A stretch of 64,000 bases of DNA from Pohlia nutans (taxonomy: Eukaryota > Streptophyta > Bryopsida > Bryales > Mniaceae), in contig CM040085.1 in NCBI GenBank assembly GCA_022496805.1, positions 30,719,811 through 30,783,810 of the forward strand, given 5' to 3'. The position numbers and the translations under genes are program-made. A model generated the notes under the pieces. The model was not told where the DNA came from. It searched no databases and saw nothing but the letters and a program-made list of their open reading frames with translations. This document shows, in pieces, positions 11,501 to 24,135 of this stretch (positions within the stretch are counted from its first letter, which is position 1; each line of letters opens with the position of its first letter).

Positions 11501-14500
11501 ATATGTTGAGGTGACATTTCTCTGCACCTACTTTCACAATCAGGACATAGATTTTGAATTTAAGGTTGTTGTAAGTTGATCAAGTAATTACGCTTCTTCA
11601 ACTGAAAGTTTCAGACAAACGATTAGTAAGGGTTTTTTGCCGCACAAATAGGTCGTGTGGACCACTGTTCTAAGCTTTTGATGATTGTACTTGCTTTATC
11701 AGCGGAGGAACCGGACTCGCCGGATTGCAATGAAGCTTTTTGAAAGGAATCCTGAAGAACTACCTACTAATCTGCGGTTTCAGGTACAGTTGAAAGTTGA
11801 GTTGCAATGAACTGATCACGTCTGTTTTCCTATATCTGCCTTTTTAGGCCGTACTTCTGTCAAAATAAGAAATGTAGTTGTCTTCAGATTCTGCTAATGC
11901 TTCGTTGTTTCAGTAAGAATCAACGAAAATATGTCAAGCACTTGAGTATTGTAATTTGAAACATTCTGGTTATTTATAGTTTTAACGTGTTCTAGTTCAG
12001 ATTCTAATGTACCCCTTGTTCCACAGATTGATTCGTGGTTGGCACATCTTCCTTCGGACATGGAGAGCTATATTCGACCTGGATGTCTTGTACTGACAAT
12101 TTTTGTATCCATGCCGACTGGTGGATGGACAGAGGTGCATTATCTGTCTGAGGCTCTTAGGATTGTCATTCATAATAGTTTAAAAACTTATTTGATATTG
12201 CATGATGCGTTTCAATGCGCTGGTTCCATTCAACTCCTAATTTGATCATGCTGTCAGCAGTTGGATAGAGACCTGCAAGGAAGTGTACAGAGGCTGCTGG
12301 ATCTCTGCCACGATGATTTTTGGCACAGGGGTCGCATATTGGTTCAAGTTGACTCCCAAATGGTCTTGATAGTTGATGGTATGTGCTTATTTTACTCGCT
12401 CTTGTATCTTCATGACTGTCCATGAGTGTTCTTCGTATAACAGGTGTTTGTTTCACACCTTAATTTCAATTTTAAAATTGATTATAGATGCCCATGCTCT
12501 CACGCAATGTGGGTTTTCTCTTTCTCATGTTATAAAAACCCTTGGTTTGCTGAGGATTATGAGTAATTTCTGCAGGTGAAATTCAAGAAAACAGATTGGT
12601 AAATTCTTGGACTCATCCTTACATTCAGTCTGTGAGGCCTCTTGCTATTGAAACCGGTCAAGCGACCACCATCACTCTCAAGGGATTAAATCTCACCTCT
12701 CCTGACACCAGGTATAATACTTATCTGTCTCACAATGAAATCTCCTTATTCGAATACTAGGCATGCTTGACTCTTACGCACTCATGATATCTGTGCCACG
12801 AAGCTTGACCAGGCCCCGTGTTATGGTTCTCGGCGGTCTGTTTCTGCTACGGGTTAGGGTACAGCCCAGGCGATAATCTATTAGCATTTGCCAGAAGGCT
12901 TACAGGTTGTTTTTCAATGACCTTTAGCTTTATGAGATTACGGTTCGTGTCACAGTGGCTCAGGTTTTTTATAAATTTTGTGCAGGGTAATCTGTGCTCA
13001 TCAAGGGAAGTACTTGCTTCAAGAAAGCGCCGGAGCAGATTGCAATCAAACAGAAGATTCTTATAATGTAGAAGAAGATGTCGTGGACAAGAGTATCGAT
13101 CATTCTATTGATTGCAGCACCTCATCTGATGATGCCGAAACTTCAATTCTCTTGGATGCAAAATTCACATTTTGTGGAGAGCGTCCTCACGCTGTGGGTC
13201 GATGTTTTCTGGAGGTTTGAAGCCCTCACTTGTCTTTAGTTTAATCATTTGATCATAATTCTTCTAGAGTTCCTGATTTTATTCAGTGTGTATCCTGGCA
13301 TCAATTTTTGTTCGTGTCTAACTTACGAGGTCCTCTTTTTCAGGTGGAACATGACACAACATTAGCCAATGCAAGACCTCTCATTATTGCAGATAGATTT
13401 GTGTGTTCTGAGCTCTGCACACTCGAAGAAGAAGTTGAAGTTGCAGCTTCTTGCACGACCAAAGCTGCTGTTCGAGAAGGCCTTGAGCCTGCTGAGGTTC
13501 TTGGTTGTAGTCAGGTGGCACGCCTAGTTGTTGAGGAGGACATTACATCCTTTCTGCATGAGCTGGGCTGGTATTTTCAGACTGGTATCTATTGGCAAAA
13601 TGACGAGTCTTCTACAGCTGATGTGGTAAGTATGCTCATTCTTGAGTTCGAAAGCCCAGATTACCTAGATTGGGCGGTTATAGGAATTTATAAATTTTGT
13701 AGGTGTACAAATAAACGGTCTGATATATTTTTTTCTCCTTGAACTCTACTGGAATCATGAAGTTTAAGAGATCTCAAAACAGTGGATCTTGAAACAAAGC
13801 TTCCTGACATTTTCTTGTCTTGATATATTTACTCAGGTTTCTGCGACTCGGTTGAAGTGCCTTTTGATATTCTCGGTTGAACGCAGTTGGTGTGCTGTGG
13901 TTCGCAAGCTTTTTGACATCACTCTGGCAAATCAGAACTATGGTACTGCTATAAGAAGATTATCTCAGATTGTACAAGATGATGCCAGCTTGTTACACCG
14001 GGCAGTACGCCAAAAAAACAGGGGTATGGTGGAGCTTCTACTTGCGTATGCTCCCTCGTCTATTGCAGGGGATCCAGAAAATTTGGTTAATTTGATGCAT
14101 TTCAAGTTGCTATGGGGTAACCTGTTTCGGCCTGACATCACTGGGCCGGCTGGTTTGACACCCTTACATATTGCTGCTAGCATGCAAGATGGTGAAGATA
14201 TAGTAGATGCACTCACAAGTGACGCCTTCCAGGTATGTATCAACTATCCCTTTTTCAATAGCATGTCCTGTGGAACCACCCGCAACTAATAAAGCTCATC
14301 AAGTCTGGTCTGAGAAACCTGGTGAAACTGTCTTGTTGATTTCAGTGGCCAAAGCCTACGTAAAACACGAAGGTTTCCTCTAGAATTGTTTTGCTCATGC
14401 GAAATTATCTCACTCATTTCAAAATGATGGTTGTCGTTCAGGTTGGGTTGAATGCTTGGGTGAACAAACGGGATGAAAGTGGGTACACGCCTCTACAGTG

Positions 14501-14936
14501 CGCAGTGGCCGGAAACAACCGTAGGTCGGTCCAGCTGGTAAGAGACAAGTTAACTGCACTGGAAGGGAGAAGACACCAAGTACTTATCAACATACCGTCT
14601 GACTATCTGGTCCGAACGTGGGCTCAAGGATCGTCTGGTGCTCCGCAAGTTGGATCTGAAGGCCTCCTCGCTGTACAGCTTGCAGAGTGGGCGGGTACCG
14701 GTTCCGCTTCAGTAAAGAATGCGTCCATCAGCAAGAGCCCTGCAGCATGTAGAATTCATGCTCAGCGATCCCATTTTGGAGGCGTTAATGGACGGGCATT
14801 CCGGCCGTTCTTGCTATCGTTGGTGGCTATAGCAACGATTTGTGTTTGTGTGTGCGTGGTGATTAGAACTCCTCCAAACGTCCAATTTTTGAAGAGGCCA
14901 TTCCGATGGGAGGGTGTGCAAGGTGGCCCCAAGTGA
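8529..14936 (+). CDS. SPL: SBP-box transcription factor, SPL1/12/14 class, 13 exons, 1201 aa
   Basis: SPL proteins bind GTAC-core DNA through a two-zinc SBP domain; this long ankyrin/transmembrane class is constitutive in plants. Coding exons: 8529-8610, 8979-9639, 10011-10207, 10445-10996, 11242-11510, 11703-11783, 12027-12134, 12261-12378, 12576-12711, 12986-13214, 13344-13625, 13837-14232, 14442-14936. All introns are GT-AG and every junction keeps phase. The start is chosen because ATG 8529 opens an 82-nt exon whose donor joins in phase to the acceptor at 8977-8978, just after an in-frame TAA at 8957. Residues 64-80 carry the class N-terminal motif ([14 protein letters not shown]). The SBP domain spans about 200-280 and is split by the conserved SBP intron after QQCSR. 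It contains [29 protein letters not shown] and the basic NLS RRRRK. Ankyrin-like repeats span about 950-1080, and a transmembrane helix about 1160-1178. Length and layout match the family. Odd point: YYRRH replaces the usual YHRRH. Confidence 0.93.
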
Positions 14937-15575
14937 GGTAATCCAGCGCTACTGTTCTGACTGCCGTATGTGATCCAGGTAATGCCTTTCAGAAGATCTC
15001 ACGTGGAAAAACGCCTTCTTGGTCCCAATGCTTGATAAATGCGGGACAAGACCGGCATGTTTTATGGCACTGTTTGCCTGCTGGCGAATGTCTCGGATCA
15101 AGTGGCAACTAACTTACCAGTTCAAGCATTGATACGGTGAAAGGATGTGTGCATTGCGTTAGTTTGATGTAATCCGCATCCTCCAGGTATCATCGTTGTG
15201 AGCTTCTATCTCTTATGTTCAAGGGACTCGGGGAGAGTGAATGTGGTGCCTGCCTTTGGAATACCATCTGGCATCACGCCTTATGAGAGATGCATTTCTT
15301 CTGTAGTGATACGGCTGTGCATTTTCCTTTATGATCATGGAATCGAACTGATCTGCCCTCTTAGGTAGCAGTGGACCCTGTGTTAAATTTTAGTGCGAAG
15401 AATCACAAAAACTCTTGAACTATACTTCATAGGGTTAATTTTGCTGTTCAAATAGGGCTGTAGATTTTGTACTGTCATTTGACAGCTGCTCTTCTAGTTG
15501 TTTATTTGGTTTAGAATAAGCACTTTGTTGAAGTGAAATTCTTCAGCTGTGGTAGCACGGCTGTAATGTATGAAT
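14937..15575 (+). other. Probable 3' UTR of the SPL gene
   Basis: Mixed-composition sequence follows the SPL stop codon with no further exon. Composition turns AT-rich after about 15.7 kb. A plant poly(A) signal cannot be placed with confidence. Confidence 0.45.
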
Positions 15576-15722
15576 ATGAATTCGATTTTAAATCGATTGA
15601 AGCTTTCAGCACAAGGTACCGTCAGGACCTTCTTCCTCAACCCTGAAGGACAGACCTATGAGCCCGATAGCGAACACAATTCATCCGACAGCAAGGTAAA
15701 TGCCACTCAAAAGCTATATTAG
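15576..15722 (+). CDS. Small ORF or exon-like fragment, 48 codons, unknown
   Basis: ATG 15576 opens 48 codons ending at TAG 15720-15722. The middle (TFFLNPEGQTYEPDSEHNSS) has the composition of real protein, unlike its AT-rich surroundings. It is followed by a donor-like CAGCAAG|GTAAAT at about 15695. It may be the start of an exon of a lost gene, part of the SPL 3' region, or chance. I do not recognise it, and no continuing exon is visible downstream. Confidence 0.25.
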   Translation: MNSILNRLKLSAQGTVRTFFLNPEGQTYEPDSEHNSSDSKVNATQKLY

Positions 15723-15919
15723 GGTTAAATTTTGGGGTGCTCGCTGATCACAAAAAGCTATGTCCAAATGATCAATGATTTTTGCATGAATGTTTTTTTT
15801 ACCAAGAAGTTCAATGTTTTTCATTGATTCTTGTGATATAAAATTTGGTCCCATCTGAATTATATTTTTCACAATATGATCAATTAAATTTGTTATTTTG
15901 AAACCCTGAATAAGTCCCT

Positions 15920-15969
15920 GAATCAGTTAATATATATTTGGATTGAATCAGTTAATATATATTTGGATA
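15920..15969. repeat. 25-bp direct tandem duplication
   Basis: GAATCAGTTAATATATATTT followed by GGAT(T/A) is present twice head to tail (15920-15944 and 15945-15969). A simple local duplication. Confidence 0.9.
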
Positions 15970-16152
15970 GGAATAATTTGCATTCATATACGTATTGGTT
16001 TGAATCGGGAAGGTTATAGTCATGAATCTAGAAGGCTAGAATTCTAAATGACCAAGGAAGGGCCCAACTCCATCCTAGGGCTCTTTTAGTGGTTGGAATG
16101 GTGATTCCCTAGGATAATGAAGGATAAAATGTAAAAACAATCATTTACAATA

Positions 16153-16507
16153 GAATTATTTGTAAAGTAAAAGGGGATACCCTGTCTGTTGGCTGGAGTT
16201 TGGAGCCTTCAAATAGTATTTTTTGTGCTTGTCAGTCACAAGCTACCAAACACTTGCTTTGGGTGAGCATGAGGGTTGGTGTGGGGGGCATGGATAGATT
16301 TGCTCTCGGGAACTTGAGTGTGGTGTGGCTGAGCTTCTCTTGCATTAGTGAGGTGGCAAGGTTCAAATCTCTCTGACAACGCAGAGCCTTGTGATTGGTC
16401 GGAAAAAAGGGAGCCGATACTTTTCGCCGCCTTTCAAGCTAAAAATCCAATTTTGCCTTGTCTTTCCTCTTGGGGAAATGTTTTGTTTCCTACTTTACAG
16501 ATAACTC
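16153..16507 (+). mobile_element. GAGTTATC-TIR MITE with B-box, copy 2
   Basis: It is collinear with 3136-3481: both share the GGTTGGTGTGG, GAGCTTCTCTTGCATT, GGTTCAAxxTTC and CCGCCTTTCAAGCT-type blocks. The ends are GAATTATTTGTAAAG and CTTTACAGATAACTC. AATA precedes the left end and TAATA follows the right, a possible duplication. The B-box is weaker here (GTTCAAATCTC). Non-coding. Confidence 0.65.
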
Positions 16508-19500
16508 TAATATAAAGAGAAGTTTTTCCAGATGCTAGGATTTGACATGCATGAGGGAACACAAGGACTTGATACAAACAACATTTCTCGAGGATGGGAT
16601 TCTATGTTCATATGACAAGGCAACAACCTCCAATGGCTTCACCAATGCATTCTCACAAATGATTATTGCCAAAAAAAAATAGGATGTTTCAAACATCCTA
16701 TAAGCAAAAGAATCCCTCATTGTAAAAAATGTTGCTACTACTATAGTTTGCCACACCTTGAAGGTATAAACTATCACCTGATGTATATTACACGTCAATT
16801 GGATGTGTAAATATGGTAAGTATCTTCTAATTACTATTTGAGCTATTTCATCGATTGGAATCGTTGACAACAATAATCAATGACCAGAATCTGGTATAAG
16901 TTGTTGTGCAAGTTGCAATAGGAAGCGGAGATTTTTTGTACCTTGTGATGGGTCATTGATTTCCTATTGCCTTTTTTGCACAAACTGTTGGGATTGGTAG
17001 CAAGCCTAAGTTTATAGAGCCATCATGGGGTGAAGCTTCAAAACATATAGTTTTCGACCTTCAAATGAATGTAGACACTAACCGTAGATTGTTGTAGGGG
17101 ACCTAAGTTCAACTATGAGATTCTATCCTTATAATAATTTGAACCGTATATGTGATGAATCTCATGTTATATCAATCGCAACTCTTATCTACATGGCTGG
17201 GTTGGTGTAGATTTAGTGGCACTATCCAAAAATCTATCTTGAACATGCACATGCCGGCTTAAGCTGGGAACTTTCAAAAAGTGGAGTTTGACTTTAAGGG
17301 GCTATTTTATAGAACTCTCATTCCAAAAAAATTGATGTGCAGATATCTAGATTCATTTGAAGGATATTACCTCCTTTCAAGGGTAAATACTTGATGGTAA
17401 GATACAAAACAACATTTACAAGAGTAGAAATAAGACACAGTATTAAAAACTAGTGAACAAGCACTTATACATGTTTTCATCTTCATTTTACTTTAAATTC
17501 CATGCTTAATTGTTTGTATTTTACGTACACAATTCCATATAATAGTGTGCATTGGGATACTTAGTCTATGACATTAAAAAAATTTAATCCTAACATAGTT
17601 ATGGCACACATATTAAAATTCCTATAACGAGAAGCAAATGCCATAATATTCTCAAACTTTACAATTACTATGTCCTAGAATAATTCTAATTTTGCCTAAA
17701 AACTTACAATTTACAACTTTTTCAAGCTAATTGATTATTCTACCCGCTTTGATCTCTATTACCGTAGCCCAGTAGCACCTTTGCAGAAAATAATTCTAAA
17801 AATAGATGTGAAAAATTGCAAGAAATTATATTTAAAAAAAAATTGTTGTAAGGGGAAAAAAGGATTTTAGAGAATTTTCTTTAATGCCGAAATCTATTTA
17901 AAGAAAATAAATCTGCTAAAAAGTGCCGAAGGAACTACTAGGCTATGGTATTCCCTATATTGCTTTGCATAAGGCCTACACATTTTTTAGATGGTCCTTC
18001 AACTGGCTACAAAATGCTATGTCGTGACAATGATAAGGTCACACTTTTAACTCCTAAATGTTTCAGGGTACCTTACGATTTGATGATTTATCAAGATGTT
18101 GTATAAAATAATCCTTGAAAGAAAAAATTATTGACAAGGTTTAAACAAAAGTTGTAAATTATAAACCACAAATTACATACATATTGTTAAATGTGCAAAT
18201 ATCATCACCAATAAATTTACACTTAAAAATATAATCTTAAAATATTTCTTTTAAATTTTTACTATAGATCAAACACTGACATTTTGAAACTAATTTCAAA
18301 ACAAAGCTTACGGGCTCGATATTCAAAATACTATATATGGTGATTTTTTCCAATTTGATTTTTACTAGCAAGGTAGAAATTTGATTAAAACAGTAAAATG
18401 ACCCAAAAAAAATTCATTCCACAATTTGTGAAAAACTTGTGCAAAAGAATCTTGCAAATCTGTACAGTCAAAATTTTGTTCAATTAGTACACTACCAATA
18501 ATCAAGAAAAATTAAAAATGGATGGAAAGAAACAAACTGAAGTAGTTAGAAACAAATGTTCTGTCCATGATGCTGGTTATGTCCTATTTTAACCTCCAAG
18601 GGTATGTGAATTCCTATAGCCATATAGAAGCTGTAATTCTAAAAATTAAAATAGAACTACTATGTAGAAACTATGAAAACCTAAAACAAAAATCATGACG
18701 AGAAATTCAAAAGTAAAATAAAATAAAACCATCTGTTTTATATTTGATTGCTTTTAAAAATTAGGAGGAGAGCAATCAAAATATATTTTTTAATAGGAAC
18801 AAAAGAATTTTTTTGAACCGAAGGTTGTAAGTGACCACATGGTCAAAAGTGTTTGTTTTCAAATAGAGCATGACGATGTGGGTGAACCTAATATTTTTAC
18901 ATTACTTCATGTGAGTGCACAAAATGGGTATTAATTAGGACATCAATGTACAAAGTATAGATACACTATGCATATTATAACTCAATGAGAAATAAATATA
19001 CATATAGGCATTTATGAATGTTGAGAATACATACTTATAGGATAAGGGTTAGAAGCATTAATGATTTAAGCCTAGAATGGATGAGAAATTGTAAAGTTCA
19101 TTGGAAACATCAAGAACCTTCATCCATATGTGTGAGGAGTGTTTACATTTGAAGCTTTTTGTTACTTCCAAATCTCATTCTTACAACCTAACTTAGTTGC
19201 ACTCTGTCATGCGTAATCAAAAAAGGGGATCTACTTGCTATAAATAAAAAACGAAATTATTAAACATATGGTGAGGGGCTGAATTTCACTTGAACAAATT
19301 GTTGTACATTTTGCTATGGATTTATTATGCTCATTTTTGTTCACGTATACATAACCTTATCTATGTTTTAAAATTGTAATAGTATATGTATGTGTATTTG
19401 TGATTTACACTTTAAAAAGCTTGCATACACAAGTATTTTGAAGGGAGTCATGAATGCACATAATGTGGAGTACACACATTAAGTTCACCGCGCGATCCTC

Positions 19501-19936
19501 CATACTGATGACAAGTAGTACTACGTGATGACTACCTTCAAGTTTTTGTTACACAATTTCCAGAAAGTATGGTTTGAATTATGGTTTAAAACACTGATTT
19601 TTCAAACTTACTTTTGGGTACTTTAAAAAAATAAAATGATTTTATATATTTATTTTATGAAGTTTTCATGAACTTATATTTCAAAATACATCACATAAAA
19701 AAATCAAGATTTTTGATGATTTGAATTTTGACATTTATACTAGAATTTCTACTTTAAAAACTAAAACGATTTTGAATTCATTTTGAAGGATTTGAGTAGG
19801 AGAAATATCTTATTATAAGCTAAAACAATGAGTTTTAAAAACCAAAAGATACTAAAAGCTAAAACAATCAGCCAGGAAGGTTAAAATAAACTCACTTGAA
19901 AAATGCTTTTTTCAGGCCAAAACTGCACTTTTTGTG
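16508..19936. other. Gene-poor AT-rich spacer
   Basis: About 3.4 kb without a supportable gene. The one longer minus-strand frame (16535-16873) has no recognisable features. I found no inverted-repeat ends or strong tandem repeats. It could be decayed transposon sequence, which a repeat library search would show. Confidence 0.5.
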
Positions 19937-20303
19937 TTCACTTTACTGCACTTGTCCATGAAGATTGTGGTGTGTACAACTTCTGTATCACCAAGGTCCA
20001 AGTACTCCAAGAGATGGCTCAATTTGGGAGTGTTATTGCATTGACATACTCCACGTGTCCTACTTACTATTATTTGTCAAACAAAACAGCACCGATTTCC
20101 TACTGTCACCGCAAATTCAAACTGCCGACCTAAATTTGTTCAGATATCCCATTTCATGTTCTCATTTGATACAATAAGAATTATGGCATATACTCAGGGA
20201 AGAAATGAAGGAGTCTCACAGGTTTAATTTTTTGTCAGATATCTGTCGCTGATTTTGCTGCTAACATGGTAGGGACTGCTGGAGGGTTCAGACTTTCTGT
20301 AAT

Positions 20304-22907
20304 GATCATTCCAAGTAGTGCTGTAACCTGTAAGCCCCTAAAGGTCCTTGAACGAACAGTTCCCGCACCTTTACAGGTGCGGTGAAATTCCGGTCGACCT
20401 GTAACCCTAACCCGTAACCGATTTCTTTCTTTTGGGTTCGTTTTTCTTTCAAGGGTTCGCAACGACCTCTTCGTGGATTGGATTCTGGTTTTCCGAAGGT
20501 GAAGTAGCACGAACGTAGCACCGAATTATAAAATTTGCCGTGAAGATACTATCGTTTTTGGGGTTGACTGCAGGGGTGACCGCATCTGCTGAACTGTTAA
20601 TAGCCGAGCTGGTTTCTTTCATGCTGGCAAGCTCCAACCAAAACGAAATAGTCAAGCAGGTGCATTTACAGCTTGGAATGGACGGGTGTAACTTTCCAGC
20701 GTTTCAATTTCTCGCGTTGTGTCTCTCAGTTGGGTTGTGCAATTGGACAGCACCACAATCACCTTCACCGTGTGATTGACATCTTCTTTGTTTTTTTGGC
20801 ATTTGGATGCTTGATTCATGGCCTTTAATTTTATCATTCTATCTTAAATATGATCACTGAAGTCGTTGAGTTCAACCACCATGTCATGACGAGAAATTAT
20901 GTTGAGGACTTTCGAAATTTATCGTTAAAAAGTATAGCATTTTGTAGTGACCAGAAGGATAATGGCATGTGAATACAAAAATGTGAGTCTACTCCAAAAT
21001 GGAATCCGACACAAATAAATCAATTTGAACTACCTTTGGCTTCACAGACTTCTAACATGTCAAGGAAGACAAACCTGTGTACCACTGGATAAGATGTGTG
21101 CCTGGGTTCCCTCTTCAGGCTCCCAAGTCTCTTCCTGTTGATGAGTTACAACTTAGAAATGACATACTGTAAATCGTATCAACTGTAAGGTGGATAAGCA
21201 GAAGGGGCACAATAGTTCTAAAACCTGCAGACCAATAGTACTACTTGAAGACTACTTTTGAAAATTACAATTGGACAAAACAGATATACCAGAATTCACG
21301 CAAAGCAGCAACTTAAAATGTCAATAATAAATACTTGCCAGAATTAGCTTGTCCAATGCCTCCATCAAAGTTTTTTCCTCAAGATCGACATATATCGACA
21401 TGTGCGGCTCAAAGCATGAGGAAATTGTGCCTCGAAAGTGAAACGCCGCTGCAGCCTGCAATCATCAAATTTCAGGCAACTGAAACCTTATGTGTTGATT
21501 ACAAAAGTCATGCGGAAACATCTTGTTTAATTCTATCTGAAGGCTCAGAAACATCGTTCACAACACGATTCCCGTGAAAACTTCTCGGGTTGGCATTTCT
21601 GAGTTTTAACTTATCTCGAGAATCAAAACAACCATCCTCTTCGTAGATAATCAACATAAAAAAATTTAAATAGAATAAAAGTTACCCTCTCATTGGCAGC
21701 GTCTTGATTTGTCTTCTTGTCTCCATCTGTTTCCTGTTCAAGCAGAACTCATCAAAATTGGCATCATAATGATGAGCTTGAAAACCACAACAGTGGGAAG
21801 CAAACACAAAATTGAAAGGGCAAGTCATCCTTTCACCAGCCCAAACAGCAAGAGGAATTGTAAGCCAACAATGGATGGAATATAAATAAATAAATCACAC
21901 AAGTGCTATAGAGCTTGGTGATCAAAGCAGATCTATATGCTTTGGAATCACCAGTTTAAGCTGTTTTTGATATTTTTTACGTATAGCTCTCCATCTTTGG
22001 TGTCAAAACCTTCATCGTCACTGTCCTCTTCTTGTTTCTTCCCCTCACTTCCACCAAAACGCTCCGCTAACTCTTCCTCAAATTCTAGAGTTCTTTGTAA
22101 AGCCTGGAGGTCCAGGCATACGATGAACATGAGTTAGAATAGACCATGTTGAATCATAATCATGGGAGTTACAAAGACAACCGATAGATTGCTTGTGGAC
22201 ACTGTGATTAAATAGCGATTTCTATATCACTTCAAACATATACAATTGTTTTAAATACCGTTTTCCAAATCATGTAAACTTTTGAGTCCACATGATTCCG
22301 AGATTTTCTCAGGAGAATTTTCTAAAAGCAAAAAACAAATTCTATGGTAAATGAAGGATTATGGCAGCCAAAATCCAAAAAAAGAGAAAAACAGAAAAAG
22401 AGAATGCGATTGAGAAGAAACCCTAACATCCTCTCACACCTTTCGCATTGGCAGGACTCTTACTCACCGAGAGAGCCGATCATCAGATTGACGGTGTCAA
22501 ACTTTGAAGTGAAAAATGCATTTGGTGAGTGTCGACGATGTGCATCGGAGCCTCTGAACCCTAAATCTTGGGGGACCCAATCCCAAACAACTAAAACGCA
22601 GCGTATGAGAGTCCCGCAACGGGAAACCAACTACCCGATCCCGCAACGGGGAAAACAACGACCCTAGAAAGACAAACAATCAAGAAATATGCGAGACCAA
22701 CAATCAAGAAAGATGCGAGAGAATTGTTACTATTAGCGGCACTTACGGCCCGCCTGAAGGGAGCTGAAAATTCCAGGTCGACGGCCGTTTACACGCCGCG
22801 ACCTGGATGAAAAAGCTACTTACAGGTCGCCACTGGGACGGTTTCAGACCCCTAAGCCTATAAGGCGGATGTAGGCTTAAGGGGTTACAACACTACTGGG
22901 GATGCTC
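20304..22907. mobile_element. TIR element carrying VPS53 exons (Pack-type)
   Basis: The left end includes AGTAGTGCTGTAACC (20314-20328) and the right end includes its inverted match GGTTACAACACTACT (22883-22897). Both continue inward into CCCCTAA/TTAGGGG-type sequence. Comparison with copy B of the duplication shows that about 2.6 kb is extra here. The exact ends are uncertain by about 10 bases, and I cannot define a clean target duplication. The right end (GGGGATGCTC) abuts the stop codon of gene A. It contains a multi-exon fragment of VPS53, with introns retained, so capture was at the DNA level. No transposase is seen. Confidence 0.65.
21075..22103 (-). pseudogene. VPS53: Captured VPS53 fragment, four exons with introns
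   Basis: VPS53 is a subunit of the GARP/EARP tethering complex for endosome-to-Golgi traffic. Exons on the minus strand: 22103-21981 (ALQRTLEFEEELAERFGG...), 21733-21686 (acidic/lysine linker), 21455 to about 21337 (FRGTISSCFEPHMSIYVDLE...), 21134-21075 (EETWEPEEGTQ...). Three of the four donors are GT. The third exon appears to use GC or a shifted site. The phases join in order, and the order matches the family. The upstream and downstream parts of the roughly 800-residue protein are absent, so this is a passenger fragment in the surrounding TIR element, not a functional gene. The family call rests on my memory of the conserved block. Confidence 0.75.
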
Positions 22908-24014
22908 TTAGTTGCCAGGATCCCAATCATATTCCACGAAAACATAATTCTCTAAGCCACAAAAAGTGATCCACTTGTCAACGCTTATGCAATGAATCTT
23001 GGCTTCATCATAATCTTGCTGAGCTCTGATGTCCTCATTCCATATCCCTACTTCAGGGTGGTCCTTCCAAAACCGAGCAGACATGTCCAAGTTGTATCGA
23101 GCTCTGGGAGTGTTTTTCATTGTTCTCTTCTTCACTCCTGAGTACGGTGTGAGGATTTGAACATCGATCTCGTCCGGGCGCGTTGCAGTAGTAACTGAAC
23201 CCATGCCTATTTTGTATTCCGGCTCAACAGTGAAATCATGTCCATCCTCAGCATGGCTGGCGCTTTCTCTGAGCACAAAACAAGCTACTGTTGTGGTGGA
23301 TCGAACGGGTCTGCTTAACAATGTAGGCATCATCTCATTACAACTCATCATCTTGAAAGACTTGGAGTAGAGCACAGCATTGAGAGATTCTTCATCCATG
23401 TTGGCCCTGAGCAAATGGGAGAATCGCACTTTGAAGCTCATCCATGGGTCTGGATCTAAGTCTGGGATGGTGAGAAAGATGCCATATGCAATAGGAATGG
23501 CTGCGAAGACCTTGGCCTTGGTGACTCCCAGCACCATTGCAGTCAGTGCCGAAACAAACTGACACGCCCTGCGGTTCTTGAACCCCACGATGAATATGTG
23601 CGCCACCGCCTTTATCACCAGGTAGCTGAAAACCCGTCCAAAATAAAACGGGCAGTCCCGAGATAGATACATTGCTAATAAAATAAAAAGAATGACGCAA
23701 GCAAAGGATATCCCAAAAGCGATCTCTATAATCACACAAACATAAAGCATCGCACTGCCTAGGAGGATTCCAACAGGCCAACTATAAGAGGTGATAATAT
23801 CAAAATCAAATAACCCCGAAAGGTAGAAGGAGCCTGCCGCTATAGACAACACTGCGAAGAAAGGGTAAAGTGCAAAACATGACGATGGTTGACAAATCAA
23901 GGCAAGGTCCTCAGAGACGGAAGGGAGGGAAGAAAGAGGGCCATTTAAGAATGGCAACATGATGTATACAATCCACAAGAGCGGGTACACAATCACCCTG
24001 CGAAGGAGCTCCAT
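22908..24014 (-). CDS. Unrecognised multi-pass membrane protein, 368 aa (copy A)
   Basis: A single open frame runs from ATG 24014 to TAA 22908. The N-terminal half has about five or six hydrophobic segments: about residues 5-25, 46-68, 78-118 (probably two helices), 128-145 and 155-185. The C-terminal half, about 190-368, is hydrophilic. It is rich in R/T/D and contains RPVRSTTTVACFVLRESAS and a Trp-rich end (KWITFCGLENYVFVEYDWD). I recognise no domain and assign no function. Copy B at 31508-33534 is highly similar, including synonymous-looking changes in the C-terminal half, which supports past coding constraint. The stop codon touches the end of the VPS53-carrying element, so the 3' UTR must lie in transposon sequence. 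A CACGTG G-box sits at 24136-24141, upstream of the ATG. Confidence 0.6.
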   Translation of the reverse strand: MELLRRVIVYPLLWIVYIMLPFLNGPLSSLPSVSEDLALICQPSSCFALYPFFAVLSIAAGSFYLSGLFDFDIITSYSWPVGILLGSAMLYVCVIIEIAFGISFACVILFILLAMYLSRDCPFYFGRVFSYLVIKAVAHIFIVGFKNRRACQFVSALTAMVLGVTKAKVFAAIPIAYGIFLTIPDLDPDPWMSFKVRFSHLLRANMDEESLNAVLYSKSFKMMSCNEMMPTLLSRPVRSTTTVACFVLRESASHAEDGHDFTVEPEYKIGMGSVTTATRPDEIDVQILTPYSGVKKRTMKNTPRARYNLDMSARFWKDHPEVGIWNEDIRAQQDYDEAKIHCISVDKWITFCGLENYVFVEYDWDPGN

Positions 24015-24135
24015 TGACGTCCGCCCAACCCACAGAACGCAGACTGTATCTATACATCAACTTGGCAAGAAGACTGAGATTTGAGAGCGCAGCAAGCAAG
24101 AGGACGAGTGCAAGCTTGCATGAGCTGTGAGGGTA

